64,000 nucleotides of DNA. It comes from Cephalotrichum gorgonifer (Eukaryota; Ascomycota; Sordariomycetes; Microascales; Microascaceae). The notes beneath the pieces were generated by a model that saw only the letters and a program-made list of their open reading frames with translations, was not told the DNA's origin and ran no database searches. Below, one piece after another: positions 11,564 to 23,416 of this stretch. How positions within the stretch are numbered: the stretch's first letter is position 1; each line of letters opens with the position of its first letter. A program made the translations under genes and the position numbers. The DNA lies in NCBI GenBank assembly GCA_900312665.1, contig ONZQ02000001.1:1820706-1884705 (forward strand), in the 5' to 3' direction.

Positions 11564-14500
11564 CTACTGTCTCCTCACCCTATTCCAAAACCTTTTCACG
11601 ACCCCCCTCTCAGGCGACGCCCACTGGTCCATCTCCGCAAACTGCCTCTCGATGCTATCCTTCGAGTTGCCGCCGTCGCGGATGTACACCACTCCCGGCG
11701 AGGAAGCCTCCTCACTTAGGCCCTCCAACGGCGAGTGACGGCCCGTCGAGGGCCCGCCCTGCCACCCGTAGATCTGGTCATCGCGCGCGCGCAGGTCGGG
11801 CCTCGTGAGCGTCATCCGCAGCGTCATCTCCCGCGAAGAAGCCTGCGTGCTGATGAAGTCCCGCTGCGGCTTCGCCGTCTCCGCGTCTGAGACCGTGCTG
11901 AACGGCCGTGAGGGCGCGTTGTCTAGCGGCTCGGGGGTCTTGGGGGAGTCGGGTTCCGGCATCGAGACGTCATCGCTGTAGATCGAGGACTTGTCGTCCG
12001 CCAGGAAGGTATGTGTCTTGTCCGGCTCATCGGAGAGCGTGGGGTGGGATTGCTGTTCCCGGTGAGGCCGGGGCTCGTTCGTGCGGCGCGCAGGGGTGAC
12101 GTCCGCCGAGGGGAAGCCGAACTCAATCGCCTCGTCGAACTTCTGCGGTGACGCGAGGTAGACGCGGAGCTTCAGGCGGGCCTCCGGGTCCTGGTAGTGG
12201 GCGGCACCGAGATCTATCGAGGCCGCCGCCGCCGCGGTCGCGATGCTGTCGGAGACGCTCGGCCTTCCCCCCCGCAGGGAGAGGGCCCTGGACTTCCTGC
12301 GTCCGTGGCCGGTGTGGATCGGGCTGGATAGAGAAGGAGGGGGCGATGTAGGCGTTGCAGACCTGTCTTTCGCATCTAGACGGCTCGGCGGGGGCTGCGA
12401 CGACCGGCTGAGGTTGATTTTAGATATGGAGAGGTGCTTTCGGAAGGACGGGCTTTGCTTGTGTTTCGGACGCTTGGGGCGTGCCTCGGGTTGTGAGTTC
12501 TCGTCGAAGCTATCTAGCTGTAGCCGACGGTCAAGGTCGTCCACGTCCACGTCTTCGAGGAACTTGAAGCTATCGAAAAACGAGGTGGGTAGGGTGCCCT
12601 GGCTCTCTTGGCCCGTTATATTTGACCGCGGCGTCTCCATGCTGATAGGCGTCCGCGACGGTGGTACCGAACACCCTGGGCTGGTTGCGTCGTCGCGCGT
12701 CTCGGCCAGTGAAGCTATCTCCTCGGGCTCGCTAGTATCGGTCCCGTCGGCGGTGTCGATGACGATGCTGAGGGACTTGTTCCTCGCCGCCGGCCGGTTG
12801 AGGTGTGGGCTACTGCGCTGGCCCCTGGCTGGGCGGCCCTTGAATGTGGAATCGGCGGAGAAGGTGCGTGAGCGGTGCAAAGGCCGGGGTCCCGAGTGGT
12901 TGGCGCTATGGTCAGAGCCAATGGGCGCGCGGCGGCCTTTTCGGGGCTTCAGTGAGGTCGAGGAAAAGTCGTAGAACTCGTTGGCGGCTTGGGAGGAGGG
13001 GATGGTGACGTTGGAGGGTTTGGTCTGTGTAAGTCGGAGGGCTTCGAGCGTGGAGAAATACTGGGTGCAAGGGAACAAGAAGTTTAGCTAGCTTGCCCAA
13101 AAAGATAAATGGATGGCCCTTGAGGGAACAGAAGGCTCGGGCAATGAAGAAATATTTCTCAAAGTATGAAAGTGAGATAAAAGCAATTTAGTCGGTCATA
13201 AAGTCGTGGGCACAATACTCGTATAATAATAGCGTTGGGGGCGGAGAATGAGAGATAACGTCGACGACAAGACCAGGGGACAGGACAAGACGGACAGGGG
13301 GGGGTCGATGAATACAAGTACTAATAAAAATGCAAGTACAACCAATCGAATGAAGACAAAAGAGGATAAAGTGTGTGGTTCAGTCTCGGCGGATTTGCGG
13401 TATTGAGCGACACTGTCGCTCGCCTCTCCACTCTCCAAGACAAGACAAGATAGACAAGTAAGACGGACTGGCTATTCACGGAAGTGACTGCCAAACTTTG
13501 GTCTAGTCCGGAGGAGAGTGAGACGAAATGAGAAGCCCGCTGATGGCTACCAGCTGATGGCGTTCTGGGAGGGAAGAACGATGAGGGTCGAGGAGCTAGG
13601 GACGGGGGAAGGGGGAAGGTGGGAGAAAGGCAAGCAAGCGGAAGACCCGGTTTCCAGTGATGGGAGATCACGGAGTTTTGTGCAGAAAGGAGGTCCGAAG
13701 GTTCCCCACGGCGGGAGGTAACTCTACGGAGTACTCGGACTTGACCTCGTATGTCTCCTGCACCCGCGCTCCAGGCATACATACAAGTACCGGTATGGGT
13801 ACGGGTACGAGCAACGCAGGTCCCCTGAACATAATGCTCCGTATTCGAGCAGGTACAGCAAGGAGTCCAGGCGCGCTATATGCAAGGAAATGGGCACACG
13901 TCCATCGCAGCACTGACTGCAACGTCGATAATAGTGAAGCCATGCTATTATGATTGCGCTTGAATTGGTGACGCGCGGGGGGGCCAAGGGGGAAGGGGAA
14001 GGGGACCAGTCAGGGGATCAGGTAGCGACAAGCTTGGCGAGGGACCAAGTGGGTGGAGACGCGACAAGGGTCCAGAACGGGAAAGGGGGTGCATCAACGC
14101 GAAGGAGGTTAGACAATCTTGGGCGGGCCAGACAAGGAACCAGACAACTAGATTGGACCACAAGGCCCATGAAAGGACCACAGACTCTCGTGGGTGGAGC
14201 ATGGGGTGACGGCGGTGACAGTGACCAAGGATTACTCGTCCTCCGTACCAGAGAGCAAGCAAATACCACGCTACAACGGAGTATTCCGGAAGCGGGGGGG
14301 GATGGACGGATCCTTGCTTGCATGCTCCAACGGAGTGACAGTGGGGTTGTTCTTGACAGGGTTCGTGGGAAGCTGGGATCCTGAGTGGAAAAAGCAAATG
14401 AGGGAAGAATCGGCAACACGATGTTCACCGCTCATACGAGCACGAGTACGGGGTGCTTTGCTATACGAAAGCCACCGCTTCGATCTGCATTCAACTTCGA

Positions 14501-16754
14501 TGTCGGCTTCGACCTCGCATGTTTCCTCTTGTGGAAGTACATAATACCTGTACTTGTGAAGAGCTCGGCAATAATAGCACACGATTGAAAATTGAAGGAA
14601 CGACTCAGCGTCGAGAGGGTGGGAAGAGCACAGACCGCCACTTAGCACACCATATGGCAGGCGCCAGGCACAGACAGAGAGGCAACATGACAGGCACAAG
14701 CACCATGACAGGCACAAGGCACAGACCAGCCGCACGTCCGGCTGGTACTCGTGCACAAGACACAATGGCTACCCGGCGCACCGGCTTTTCAACGCCCAAA
14801 ACGCTCGTACCCTCTTTTTTTTCGAGTGTTTCACAACGGCAGTGGAAAATGCACCCTCTCCTCGCAGCCACACTCGCGCCACGAGGATCATGATAACACC
14901 TTACTCGCCGCTCATCGCTCATCGAAATCCCCCTCCTGTTGACCTGGAGATCAAAATACCGAAAATCGGCTCAGCTCGTTCCCGATATGGTCATGATGAG
15001 GGGCGGTGTAATTGGACTAGCCCAGGGTGCGATGCGCAATGAGGCTAGCTCAGTTCCGGTGCCTGCCCATAATATTACTCGTATTATTTGAGTAGCTAAG
15101 ACCACTTGAGTCCTCACTCGTCCATGTCGCAGAGCACTGGTGCGCTAGAAAGAACCAGTGCAGGTAACAGGCGGCTAACAGCTCCAGGAAGGAAGGAACG
15201 GGCGGTGGTGATTGGCCTAGCCCAGGTTCATGACCCACCTGTCTCTTGCCGCTCCCCCACAGGAAGCTGCGGACTTGGCACAGAGCTCACAAAGCAAAGT
15301 GGAAGAAGGAAGGAGTTCAACCCACTCAGGTTGCACCATGACGGCAGGATGGATGGGATAAGCTCCGAGTCGCGCTCATATCACATCTCACAGCAAACTT
15401 GCCAATCATCACTTGAAGAGAGGCCAGGACCCGCCGACTGCACACCCACCTCAAAAGGGCAAATGCATAAGGAAGAGGGAAAAAACGCACGACACACGAA
15501 TCAGACAGCAGCTCTTGAACATGTTCGTCCTCAGCCCTAGGCAAGGAGAGGATCTTCATCGCCACTCTCGAAGTCGATTGGGCAAATCAGCTCCGAGTCG
15601 GCGGTTACATGAAGATATCGCTTGAGAGCTTTGCGCCCGCGCAGACGGCCAGAAAACAGGCCGAAGAAAATAAAGGAAGCTGGCTGACGAAGCAAAAGGG
15701 GACGTTGGATGCGTGCTGACGCAGCGAGGAAAACAAACAAAAAAAAATGACGGAAAAAATAGAATAACGTAGTAGGAATGCCAGTGCTCACCTTGCGCTG
15801 AATCGCCGGAGGCAGCGCCTCGAACTCCTGCCTCGTCATAAATTCCGGCGACGAGCAAGACGGTTCCCGGTATCGCTTTCCCTCCCGCGGGGATGTCGTC
15901 CCACCGTTCGCTGCTACGCCATTGACGGCGGCCGGCCCGTCGACGTGGGCCTCTGACCCACTCGGAGCCTCGCGTTCGCGGTCCGCGCCGGTGGCGTCTT
16001 CGGGGACGGGCGTCGCGGGCGACAGGTCACCGCCCCGCCTCCGCGACCGGTACCGCTGGTATTCCCTCGCCGAGAGCGGCGGCCGCGCCGAGACCGCCAT
16101 GTACGTTGGCCCGACCATGCCCTCCGCCCTCAATTCCGCACTGGTCGGCGTCTTCGCTACGGCGGTGGTGCGGGTGCTGGTCTCGCCGGAGACAGTGCTC
16201 GACCGGGACGAGGAGAAGAAGGTGGCGTACTCTGAGGCAGGCGCGAGGCTGCTCTCCTCCGAGTCGAGGAAGGTGTCGAGATTGTTGGAGTCGATGGCGA
16301 TGGTGCTGACGATGACGGCGGAGTCGTCCCTGAGCTTCTCTGCTGCTGGAGCCGAGTCGAGGTCGTCGCTGGTATTGTCGTTCCTCGCGTCGCTAGAGCC
16401 AAGGATCGAGGAGTGTCGCGAGAAGTCGGGCCAGGTAGAGAGTCGGCAGACGGGCGGGAGGGCGGGCGCCTTTTGGATTTTGTTGACCCTGCCCGTCTTT
16501 TTCTTGTCGAGCCCCCCCGTGCAAGTAGTGAAATTGCCGAAATTGTTGGTGTCAGGGGTCAAGGGCCCCCCCGAGTAGGCACCCGCCGCCGACGATGACG
16601 AGGAGTACGTCGCCGTGGAGGGCGTTGACAACGGCGGCGTGGCCCCTGCCCCGAACTTGTAATGTCCACTGAACGATCCCGGTCCGGACGGATCGAACGT
16701 GATCCCTGGGCTCATCCATTGCTGCTGTCGGAGGGCGTCGGCTGCGAACCCCAT
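11564..16754 (-). CDS. Conserved ascomycete Ser/Pro-rich protein (2 exons, 819 aa)
   Basis: On the minus strand exon 1 is 16754-15792 and exon 2 is 13060-11564. Exon 1 starts with ATG (MGFAADALRQQQW) and ends in phase 0 after QEFEALPPAIQRK at a GTGAGC donor. The downstream frame has no ATG for about 150 codons. It begins right after a CTAAAC-like branch site and a CACCCAG acceptor, also in phase 0, with YFSTLEALRL. The join QRK|YFSTLE matches my memory of a conserved helical element in a fungal family sometimes labelled 'mucin'. The rest is disordered, rich in Ser, Pro, Asp and basic patches, with many phosphosite-like motifs, and ends in a conserved basic, aromatic element (QFAEMDQW...VKRFWNRVRR). 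There is no signal peptide, so secreted mucin is unlikely. Function is unknown. The 2.73-kb intron is exceptional; the alternative is two genes with an unseen first exon for the second. Confidence 0.65.
13061..15791 (-). other. Exceptionally long (2.73 kb) intron, no internal gene seen
   Basis: Bounded by GTGAGC at 15791-15786 and CACCCAG ending at 13061. Filamentous-fungal introns are usually 50-150 bases. Open frames inside are short and lack domains. The interior contains several TACAAGTAC/TACGAGTAC-type motifs and a roughly 28-bp direct repeat about 200 bases apart, each copy with an ATTGG (inverted CCAAT). It may include an alternative promoter for the downstream exon, but no transcript data are available. 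Confidence 0.55.
15001..15226. repeat. Pair of ~26-bp direct repeats with CCAAT cores
   Basis: Copies at about 15001-15026 and 15200-15226 share GGGCGGTG, a 2-3 base variable spacer, then ATTGG-(A/C)-CTAGCCCAGG. Read in the direction of the host gene they give CCTGGGCTAG(T/G)CCAAT, so each carries a CCAAT box. The repeats lie inside the long intron. Confidence 0.75.
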
Positions 16755-19700
16755 GGCGAAAACACACGTTTCCGTTCAAGCCTCGTGACTGGGATACCGG
16801 AGTAACTAAGACGAGGTTCGTAGGTGTTCGCGATCTGTCGTTTTCTTTCCTCTTCTTTTTGAACGCCTGGCTGTTCCGAGCCTAGAGTGAAAATGAAGCC
16901 CCAGTGAAAGCACAGGCAAGGGGTCAAGGTCGAGTTCGTACAATTACAAGGATGGGGTATTAGTCGCTCCTCTTGCTAGTGTAATTGTTTGCTCCGTGCC
17001 GGGGGGTGGTTTGTTGGTGGTGGCTGTACTAAGTATTCTGAGCAACCTCGAGACTTCTGAGAGGAAGCTTCAAGGGATCGAGACATCCAGAGGATCAAAT
17101 GAGCTGCGAACCAAGGGATACGGTCATTAAAGGGGCTTCGACCCGGTGCCTTGACAAGGTAGTATAATCCTTAAGCACACACACACCATCCTTCGGATAT
17201 TAATATATATCACAGTGTCCTATACCCGCCCTCCCAGAGCACTCTCTGATCGACTTTCGACTCGCTTGTCTCCCGTTCCCGCTCTCACACTGGCCTCCTA
17301 CTCGTACCTCCGCTCTATCTCTTTCCCGGCCGTACTTCTTTCGCAAATCTCCGCTTCGGAGTAGTTATCCGCCGTACCAACTTTATTCCTACTCCTATTC
17401 GTACTCATACTTACTTCGTACATACATACATACTCGTGCTCTCTCGCACACGTATGTTCTGTACAAGTAGGTCAAAAACTTGGCTCCAATTCCCTGGGCC
17501 CGTGTGTTTGTGACAGCTTGATGACAGGCCGCAACTTTTCAGCTCTTCCATTGGCTCCTCGGGACATCCGTACTCGCAAGGTACCCTTGTGCTGCCCTCT
17601 GCCCCTGGCAGCTGACGTTGTATTACGGCTTTCCGATTTGGGTTAGGACAGTGTTTCTGGCTAGAAACCTTCCATGCGGATCCATTCTTCTTTGATCCAG
17701 CCCAGGCCGAGTACTAGTAAACGAAACACCATGGCTATAGCATTGCGTAGGTAGCGGCGCCACCATGATGAGATCAATGCTCTTCTTTAGTCCAACAGGG
17801 GCCGCCATGATAATGATAGAGGTAAGGATCTTGGTACCCGGGATACTTGTACCTGCTTGTGGGAGTACGAGTACGAGCATGAGTACGGCGTGCCTCTAGG
17901 CTATATGTGTGTGCTGTGACGCGCTGTGCTGTGATGCGCTGTGCTGTGCCGTGCCGTCCTGTTTTCGGGCGCCAAGTGATCGCTCGATGATAACATCCTT
18001 GTCTCCCCAGAATGGGGGTCATGGTGCCAGATGGAATTTCCGCTCTGCGCTGAATAAGAGCTACCGGCCCCTCCCCGAATTCAATCCGCCCCGTTCCAGA
18101 AAATAGCCCCGACGAGAGCAAGTCAAACATGAATCCACCGAGACCGAGACCGAACCGTTACCCTGAACCATCATCCTCCTTGCACAAACAGTAAGTCCTT
18201 CTCTCCCAGATCGACGGCTCCCCTGCCTCATTTCGTTCTCGAAGGTGTCTGTGGAAGAATGGATATCCGTCCTTCGTCTCTCGGCTCATAACCACTAACG
18301 ATCTTCGCCTCCTCGCCTGGTTTACACGTGGGTCCGCGAGCCGAGCCCGTCCAAACTGCCCCTTTTCTTCCGCTTACGGAGTACGTCAATATGAGTTGAT
18401 AGCCGACCGTGATCGACGAACCTAGAGCGAACAGGAAACGAGAAAAGGGGGGGGTTCGACGCATTGTCATGTTGGTTCGCGCAAGCCTGCAGAATCTGTG
18501 ACAGCTTGTCTTTTGGTACTGTACCAATCCCGCGCTCCTCTCCGCTACCGCAGTTCCACAGCTCTGCTCTTTCCTTCCATGGCCCATCTCAGGGGGGCTC
18601 CCACCCATAAGAGGGAGAAAAACCAGGCTTCCTTCGAAACTTGGTGGGGGGCATCAGTGCTCTGGCTCTCTGCAGCGAGCCAAGCCTGCTAACCATGGTT
18701 TTGATGACCTGTTTCGCCACTTCCTTTCGGATGGAAGGCGAAGAAATGGATTGAGTGGGGGGAAACAGGCCCGGGGGGACTCGGACCCAGACTTTGACAG
18801 CTCTCTGGCGCGATAATGCAGCGTCTCACATTTGGCAGGACACACCAGAATATACAGAGATCGGCGGTGGTGTAGGTTGCGGCTGCGACTGTGACTGTGA
18901 CTAGTTACTCCCGACCGCGTGTGAGGAGGACCATGGGCCAAGAAGGCGCCGACATCCCCCCGGCTGCGTGGAGAACCAATTCGCAGCCGGTTGGAACTCT
19001 GCAAAAGAAAAGAAACCAAACAAGCGGAGCGCCCTTCGCCCCCCCCTCAAAGCCCGCTTGGACAAAACGGTCCCTCAAGAACCTGCAGCCCAAACGTCAT
19101 GGCGTCCGAGACATCTGGCAGCCCTGTTGAAGAACAGCACCCATTAATGACCATGTTATTGGCATGGGCCCGGACGGGGACGGCTGATCTGGCCACTCAT
19201 AGACGCCCCGAGTCGCATTGACGGCGCAGCGCATTCCTGGCTGCAGTCCACTATCGTGGGCTTCATCCTTGTATGTAGAGGGAGGAAAGGATGAAAACTA
19301 GAGGTAGGAGAGGTTTCAATTTCGACGCGTGCGCGCTCTCTCCTGTCCCCTGCATTTACAACCCTCCCAAGTTCCATTGGTAATAAAGGGCCCTTCCCCG
19401 TGAATACACGGATACCGGCTCTCTCCCCGCCACCTCCGTTTGCCAGAGGTTCGCCATAAGACGGCATGCGTCCAGAATAACCCGCTTGCTGTGGTGTAAC
19501 CCATACTTCCGGCATGGCAACCAGCGTGTCGCACATTCGAACTCATACGTAGCCCGGAACGAGCGGACCGAATGTGTTGGTACTCGATCATTCTTTGGTA
19601 CCGCCATACCATCATCACGATAGGCGGTGGATAGCACGCGAAACGCGAACTGACAGGAACCGCCATGTCTGGTTCTTCCAATGGCGATCATTAGTAGCCC

Positions 19701-21585
19701 TCTGCAGATACCCCCACGTCTGGCTTCCTCAAACATGTGTTAGTGGCCCTTGCTTCTAGACTTCTTTCCACGGTAATCTCAAGTGCCGGAAGGCGAAAAC
19801 GTGACGGCCTCGAGCGTGTTGATGGCGGGGGTTGTCCCAGTGCCTCTACTTCGATTCATCCAACTCTACCCCCTTCTCCCTCAAAGTGCTCCCAGAAAGC
19901 GATCGCCATGTAACGCGGCCGAGAGGGATAGAAAGTATTAGCTATGCTCCCGTCCAGGGTCCGAAAACCGAGAAGCCTTAAATGTCGCTGGAAGGGTGGC
20001 ATGCATACCGTTAGTAACACGGCCCACCATCACCACGTTCCAAATCACCCGAAATGAGACAGCGAGGCGGAGTTTATCTCCAGATTAAAGTCTCGTGTGG
20101 TCGCCGAGACGGCTGGGGAGGGGGGTTCGGAGTGTTACAGCCCTTCTCTTTAGCCTTTCGGTTTTGCTCCCCCAAGAGTTACACCCATACACCTCGTATA
20201 TGTAACAGACGGTTGATCGTCATGTTCCACCGCCGTTGAAAGTTCCTCGCGTTTAGCCGCCGCAGGGGGGATTTGGGAGAACGTGAACGGTCCCGGCTCG
20301 TGGGATTGAGAGATCTCCTCTATTCCCGATCGGGAGCCGCCATGGTTCACTGCTGTCATCTGATGTAGCGGACTCGAATATTCCGCACCGGGTTGGTCTC
20401 TTCCTGTTGGCGAGCCTAAATGGTTCGTAGATCCTCGTCTGAGCGCCAACGACAACACTTGGGCCAGAGAAAGGATGGATGGAAGAAAAGTTCGAAGATG
20501 GGTCAAAACGCACACGTTTTCTTGGGACATGCTTTCGGGAACACTCAGGCCGTTCTTGTTCATAAACCCTTCAGCCTAAGGAATCACCATGCCTGGATAG
20601 GCTAGGATAAGGCCTCCCTTCCCGGAGTCCCTCCTTCCGCCCCATCGCTGGCACGTCCGTTGAGGCGTTGAGGGGAAACTTCTTTTCGATCTAAGTGCAC
20701 ACGGCAATTAGAAAAGGAAACGATGACGCCGGGTAGCATATTACCCTCCAGTCCACTGTCAATCCACTTTGGCGCCTATCGAGACAAGGGACGGATGGAT
20801 CGAATCCTTTCACTTCTCTCGTATGTCTACCTACCTTCCTGTCACTCCCCTGCCGCCTGCGTCGCTCTTTCCATGTCTAGTTTTCTCAAGCCCTGCCTCT
20901 CGAGGCACATCACCCGCCCAGTCACACCATAGAAAAATGTCATCTTGACAAATACTGAGTAGGTCAGACAATGCATCCAAGCCCAAAAGCCTCAAAAGCC
21001 TACGCCTTGGCTACCACTTGTAGAGAAGGAGCGACATGGAAGGAAGCAGGCGGGGCCAGGAGAGGGTTAGCGTCATGCAGGGGTCAATGCAACAGATCGA
21101 GATCGAAAAGGTGGCACCGAGGTGTACAAGTAAGCTTAGTGAAGGCACGACGAGTACAAGTCATAATACTCGTAACTTCAAGAGAGGGAAAGAAGTAATT
21201 AGATGTGCACCAAAGATTAGATGATCCCAAGACCTCCATGTCCTTCCTACCTCACTTCGCCTCAATCTCTTGAACGACGTTGTACTGCAAACTTCGCGGT
21301 GTCATTTCCTAAAGTCGCATGGATTTAGGGAGATATTTTCTAGGCTACCTGTGTATATCATCTCCTCGCTCTTCTATCCGGCTCCTATGCCCACTCATTT
21401 TCGTCTTTCACCGAACCTTTTGAGCCCCAAATACCGACCCGACACCGCCTCTCCAGAGCTTGTTCCGCCTCCTCAGACTAAGCTTGCGGCCGAAACCAAA
21501 AGACATCTCAGCCCCCGTAGGCTACGGTGAGCTCCCGGGCCTCCTGGAATGTCTGGTATCCCTCGGACACTATCTGCTGCGTTTC
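16755..21585. other. Gene-poor intergenic region (4.8 kb)
   Basis: No frame here shows family motifs or splice-consistent extension; the longest are about 120-137 codons and of biased composition. The first part is the presumed promoter of the gene starting at 16754 (CT-rich around 17210-17400, with several TACTCGTAC-like motifs). A 15-bp tandem repeat lies at 17910-17950. I see no transposon ends or RNA gene. Confidence 0.55.
17910..17950. repeat. 15-bp tandem repeat TGTGCTGTGAYGCGC, ~2.7 copies
   Basis: Copies at 17910-17924 and 17925-17939 differ at one base; a third, partial copy runs to about 17950. Because the unit is a multiple of three it produces a short repetitive peptide (CCDALCCDAL), but nothing else supports coding. 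Confidence 0.8.
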
Positions 21586-23416
21586 CTAGGCGCTCCCCGA
21601 GGCCACATTGGGAGGGAGGGAGACGATGGGGTCCCAATACTCATACACCTTGTTCTCTTTACCCTTGCCTTTCACGGCCGGGGCCTCGTACGTGGACAGA
21701 CCCGTCTTCCGGTCGTACGACTTGAAGGAGCAGGCCAGTCGCTTTCCGCCACCTCCCGGAAGGTCGACGATGAACTGAGGCATCATGAACCCGGCAATGG
21801 ACCCGCGGATCTGGACCTCAAGATCTAGGATGGTCTGGAGCGGGGTGCGGAGATGTTCTACCTTCTCAACCATGTCGCACTGATAGACATAGTACTGCAC
21901 GGCCGTGTCAGTCATCGGGTCTCCACCCACCTTCCAATCGGTGATAGGGATCTTTTTGACTTACCGGGAAAACTGCCATGTCGGAAAGCTTCCGGAGGAG
22001 ACACGACATGGTGTCGACGTCGTCGTTCACGCCTCGAAGCAGGACCGTCTGGTTTCGGACCATGACGCCAGCCTCGAAAAGCTTCCGGCAGGCCATCTCG
22101 GAAATCCACGAAATTTCATTTGGGTGGTTGAAGTGAGTGTGGAGCGCCATGGCCTTGCCAGCCTTCCTGGCCTTGTTTGACACGCTAACAAGAGCGTCCA
22201 CCCAGGGATCGGCCTGGTCGAGAATTCTGTTGGGGCTCACAGCGAGTCCCTTCGACGCAAAACGGAATCGCTTGATGTTGTCCATGGCGATGAGTCGTTC
22301 GCCAATCATCATGATGTGCTCAGGCTGCAAGTAGTAAGAGTCTCCACCCGAGACGACAATGTCCTGAAGGGCGGGCGTGCTATCTATGTAAGTAAAGGCC
22401 TCCTCCCATCGCTTGCGGGTCGGCTTGAGCGAGGCCTTGGTGACAGAGTCGGTATCTGCCCCAACAGCATACGAGCGAGTGCAGAACATGCAATAGGTAG
22501 GGCAGACCGAGGTTGCTGTTGGTGGGGTTCACTGTTAGCATGACCAGATGTCTCGAATGGGGCCAACGGGGAAGCTCATACGCAGGAAGAGGGCCTTGTC
22601 AGGGTATCGGTGAACCAGGCCCTTGACCGGCGAGTCGGCAGTCTCATGGAGGGAATCCAGAGTAAGCTTCGGGTGGTCGGGTTCCATGTTCGACTTGGTG
22701 GGAAGAAACTGGCGGAAGATGGGATCGTTCAAAGGATCCTTCCAGTCGATTCGGCTCAAGATGTAAGGACTACATTTCATTAATACTCACTTGCTCACTC
22801 ACACAGCTAGGGATTGCCACTGTCAGTCTGAATATAGGTTATAGAAACTCACGTCATTCGAATCGCCATGGTGGCAGTTGAGACGCCATCAAAAATGTCA
22901 CTCATGACCTCATCGCGGCTTAGTGTATGTCCAGGAGTACGTGAAGGCATCTCATCAGGAAGCACGGCAGACAAGAACTTATAGAACTTGTCCTTTCCCT
23001 GGACGAGATTGGCCAGCTGAAAGAGTTTGGTGTCAGTCGGGTCTGTTGGGACAAATGGGTATAAGGGCTTCACCTACACTCCATCGATAGCTCATGAAGG
23101 ATTCAGTGCTGACATCTTTCCAGAGAGGAACATTTCGCCAAAACTCGTCTTTAGAAAGGCCAGCCTCCTTAGCAGAAGTCGCAGTAGACTGGGGAACGCC
23201 AACCGTCTTTTCAAAAGGGTTCTGCATGGAGCCCTCCACAGCCCCATTCACCTCTCCACCCTGCTGGGGGACTTCCGCTACCTTAGCCGCTTTTGCCTGA
23301 ATGGCGCGGAGCTGGTACGGAGTGCAGGTGGTGGAAGGAGCAGCTAGCACTCGAGTGGAAGCAAAGCCTCCCGAGCGGGTCTTGGGAGCTTGCCCAAGTC
23401 GTCGGAGGCCAAGCAT
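21586..23416 (-). CDS. Lysine 2,3-aminomutase-like radical SAM enzyme (KamA family), 516 aa
   Basis: Five exons on the minus strand: 23416-23078, 23016-22853, 22769-22582, 22515-21965 and 21894-21586, all with GT-AG introns of 62-83 bases and consistent phase. KamA enzymes are radical S-adenosylmethionine, PLP-dependent mutases that move the alpha-amino group of L-lysine to C3, giving beta-lysine. The radical-SAM cluster motif C-x3-C-x2-C reads CPTYCMFC at about residues 235-242, followed by TRSYAVG. Further family signatures are RMTPYILSRIDW, VVSGGDSYYL, HTHFNHPNE, PYYVYQCD and the PGGGGKR motif. Its Lys, about residue 465, is the PLP Schiff-base residue in bacterial lysine aminomutase (known for the family). 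The first 60 residues are basic and Ser/Thr/Ala-rich, which could be a mitochondrial presequence (inference). The true fungal substrate is unknown. The gene diverges from a transporter gene. Confidence 0.92.

Noticed and set aside
12243..12974. 243-codon plus-strand frame opposite the Ser-rich gene
   Set aside because: Antisense of the coding exon, no conserved elements, no splice context.
20150..20563. 137-codon minus-strand frame in the gene-poor region
   Set aside because: No recognisable motif or splice extension; length is within chance for GC-rich DNA.
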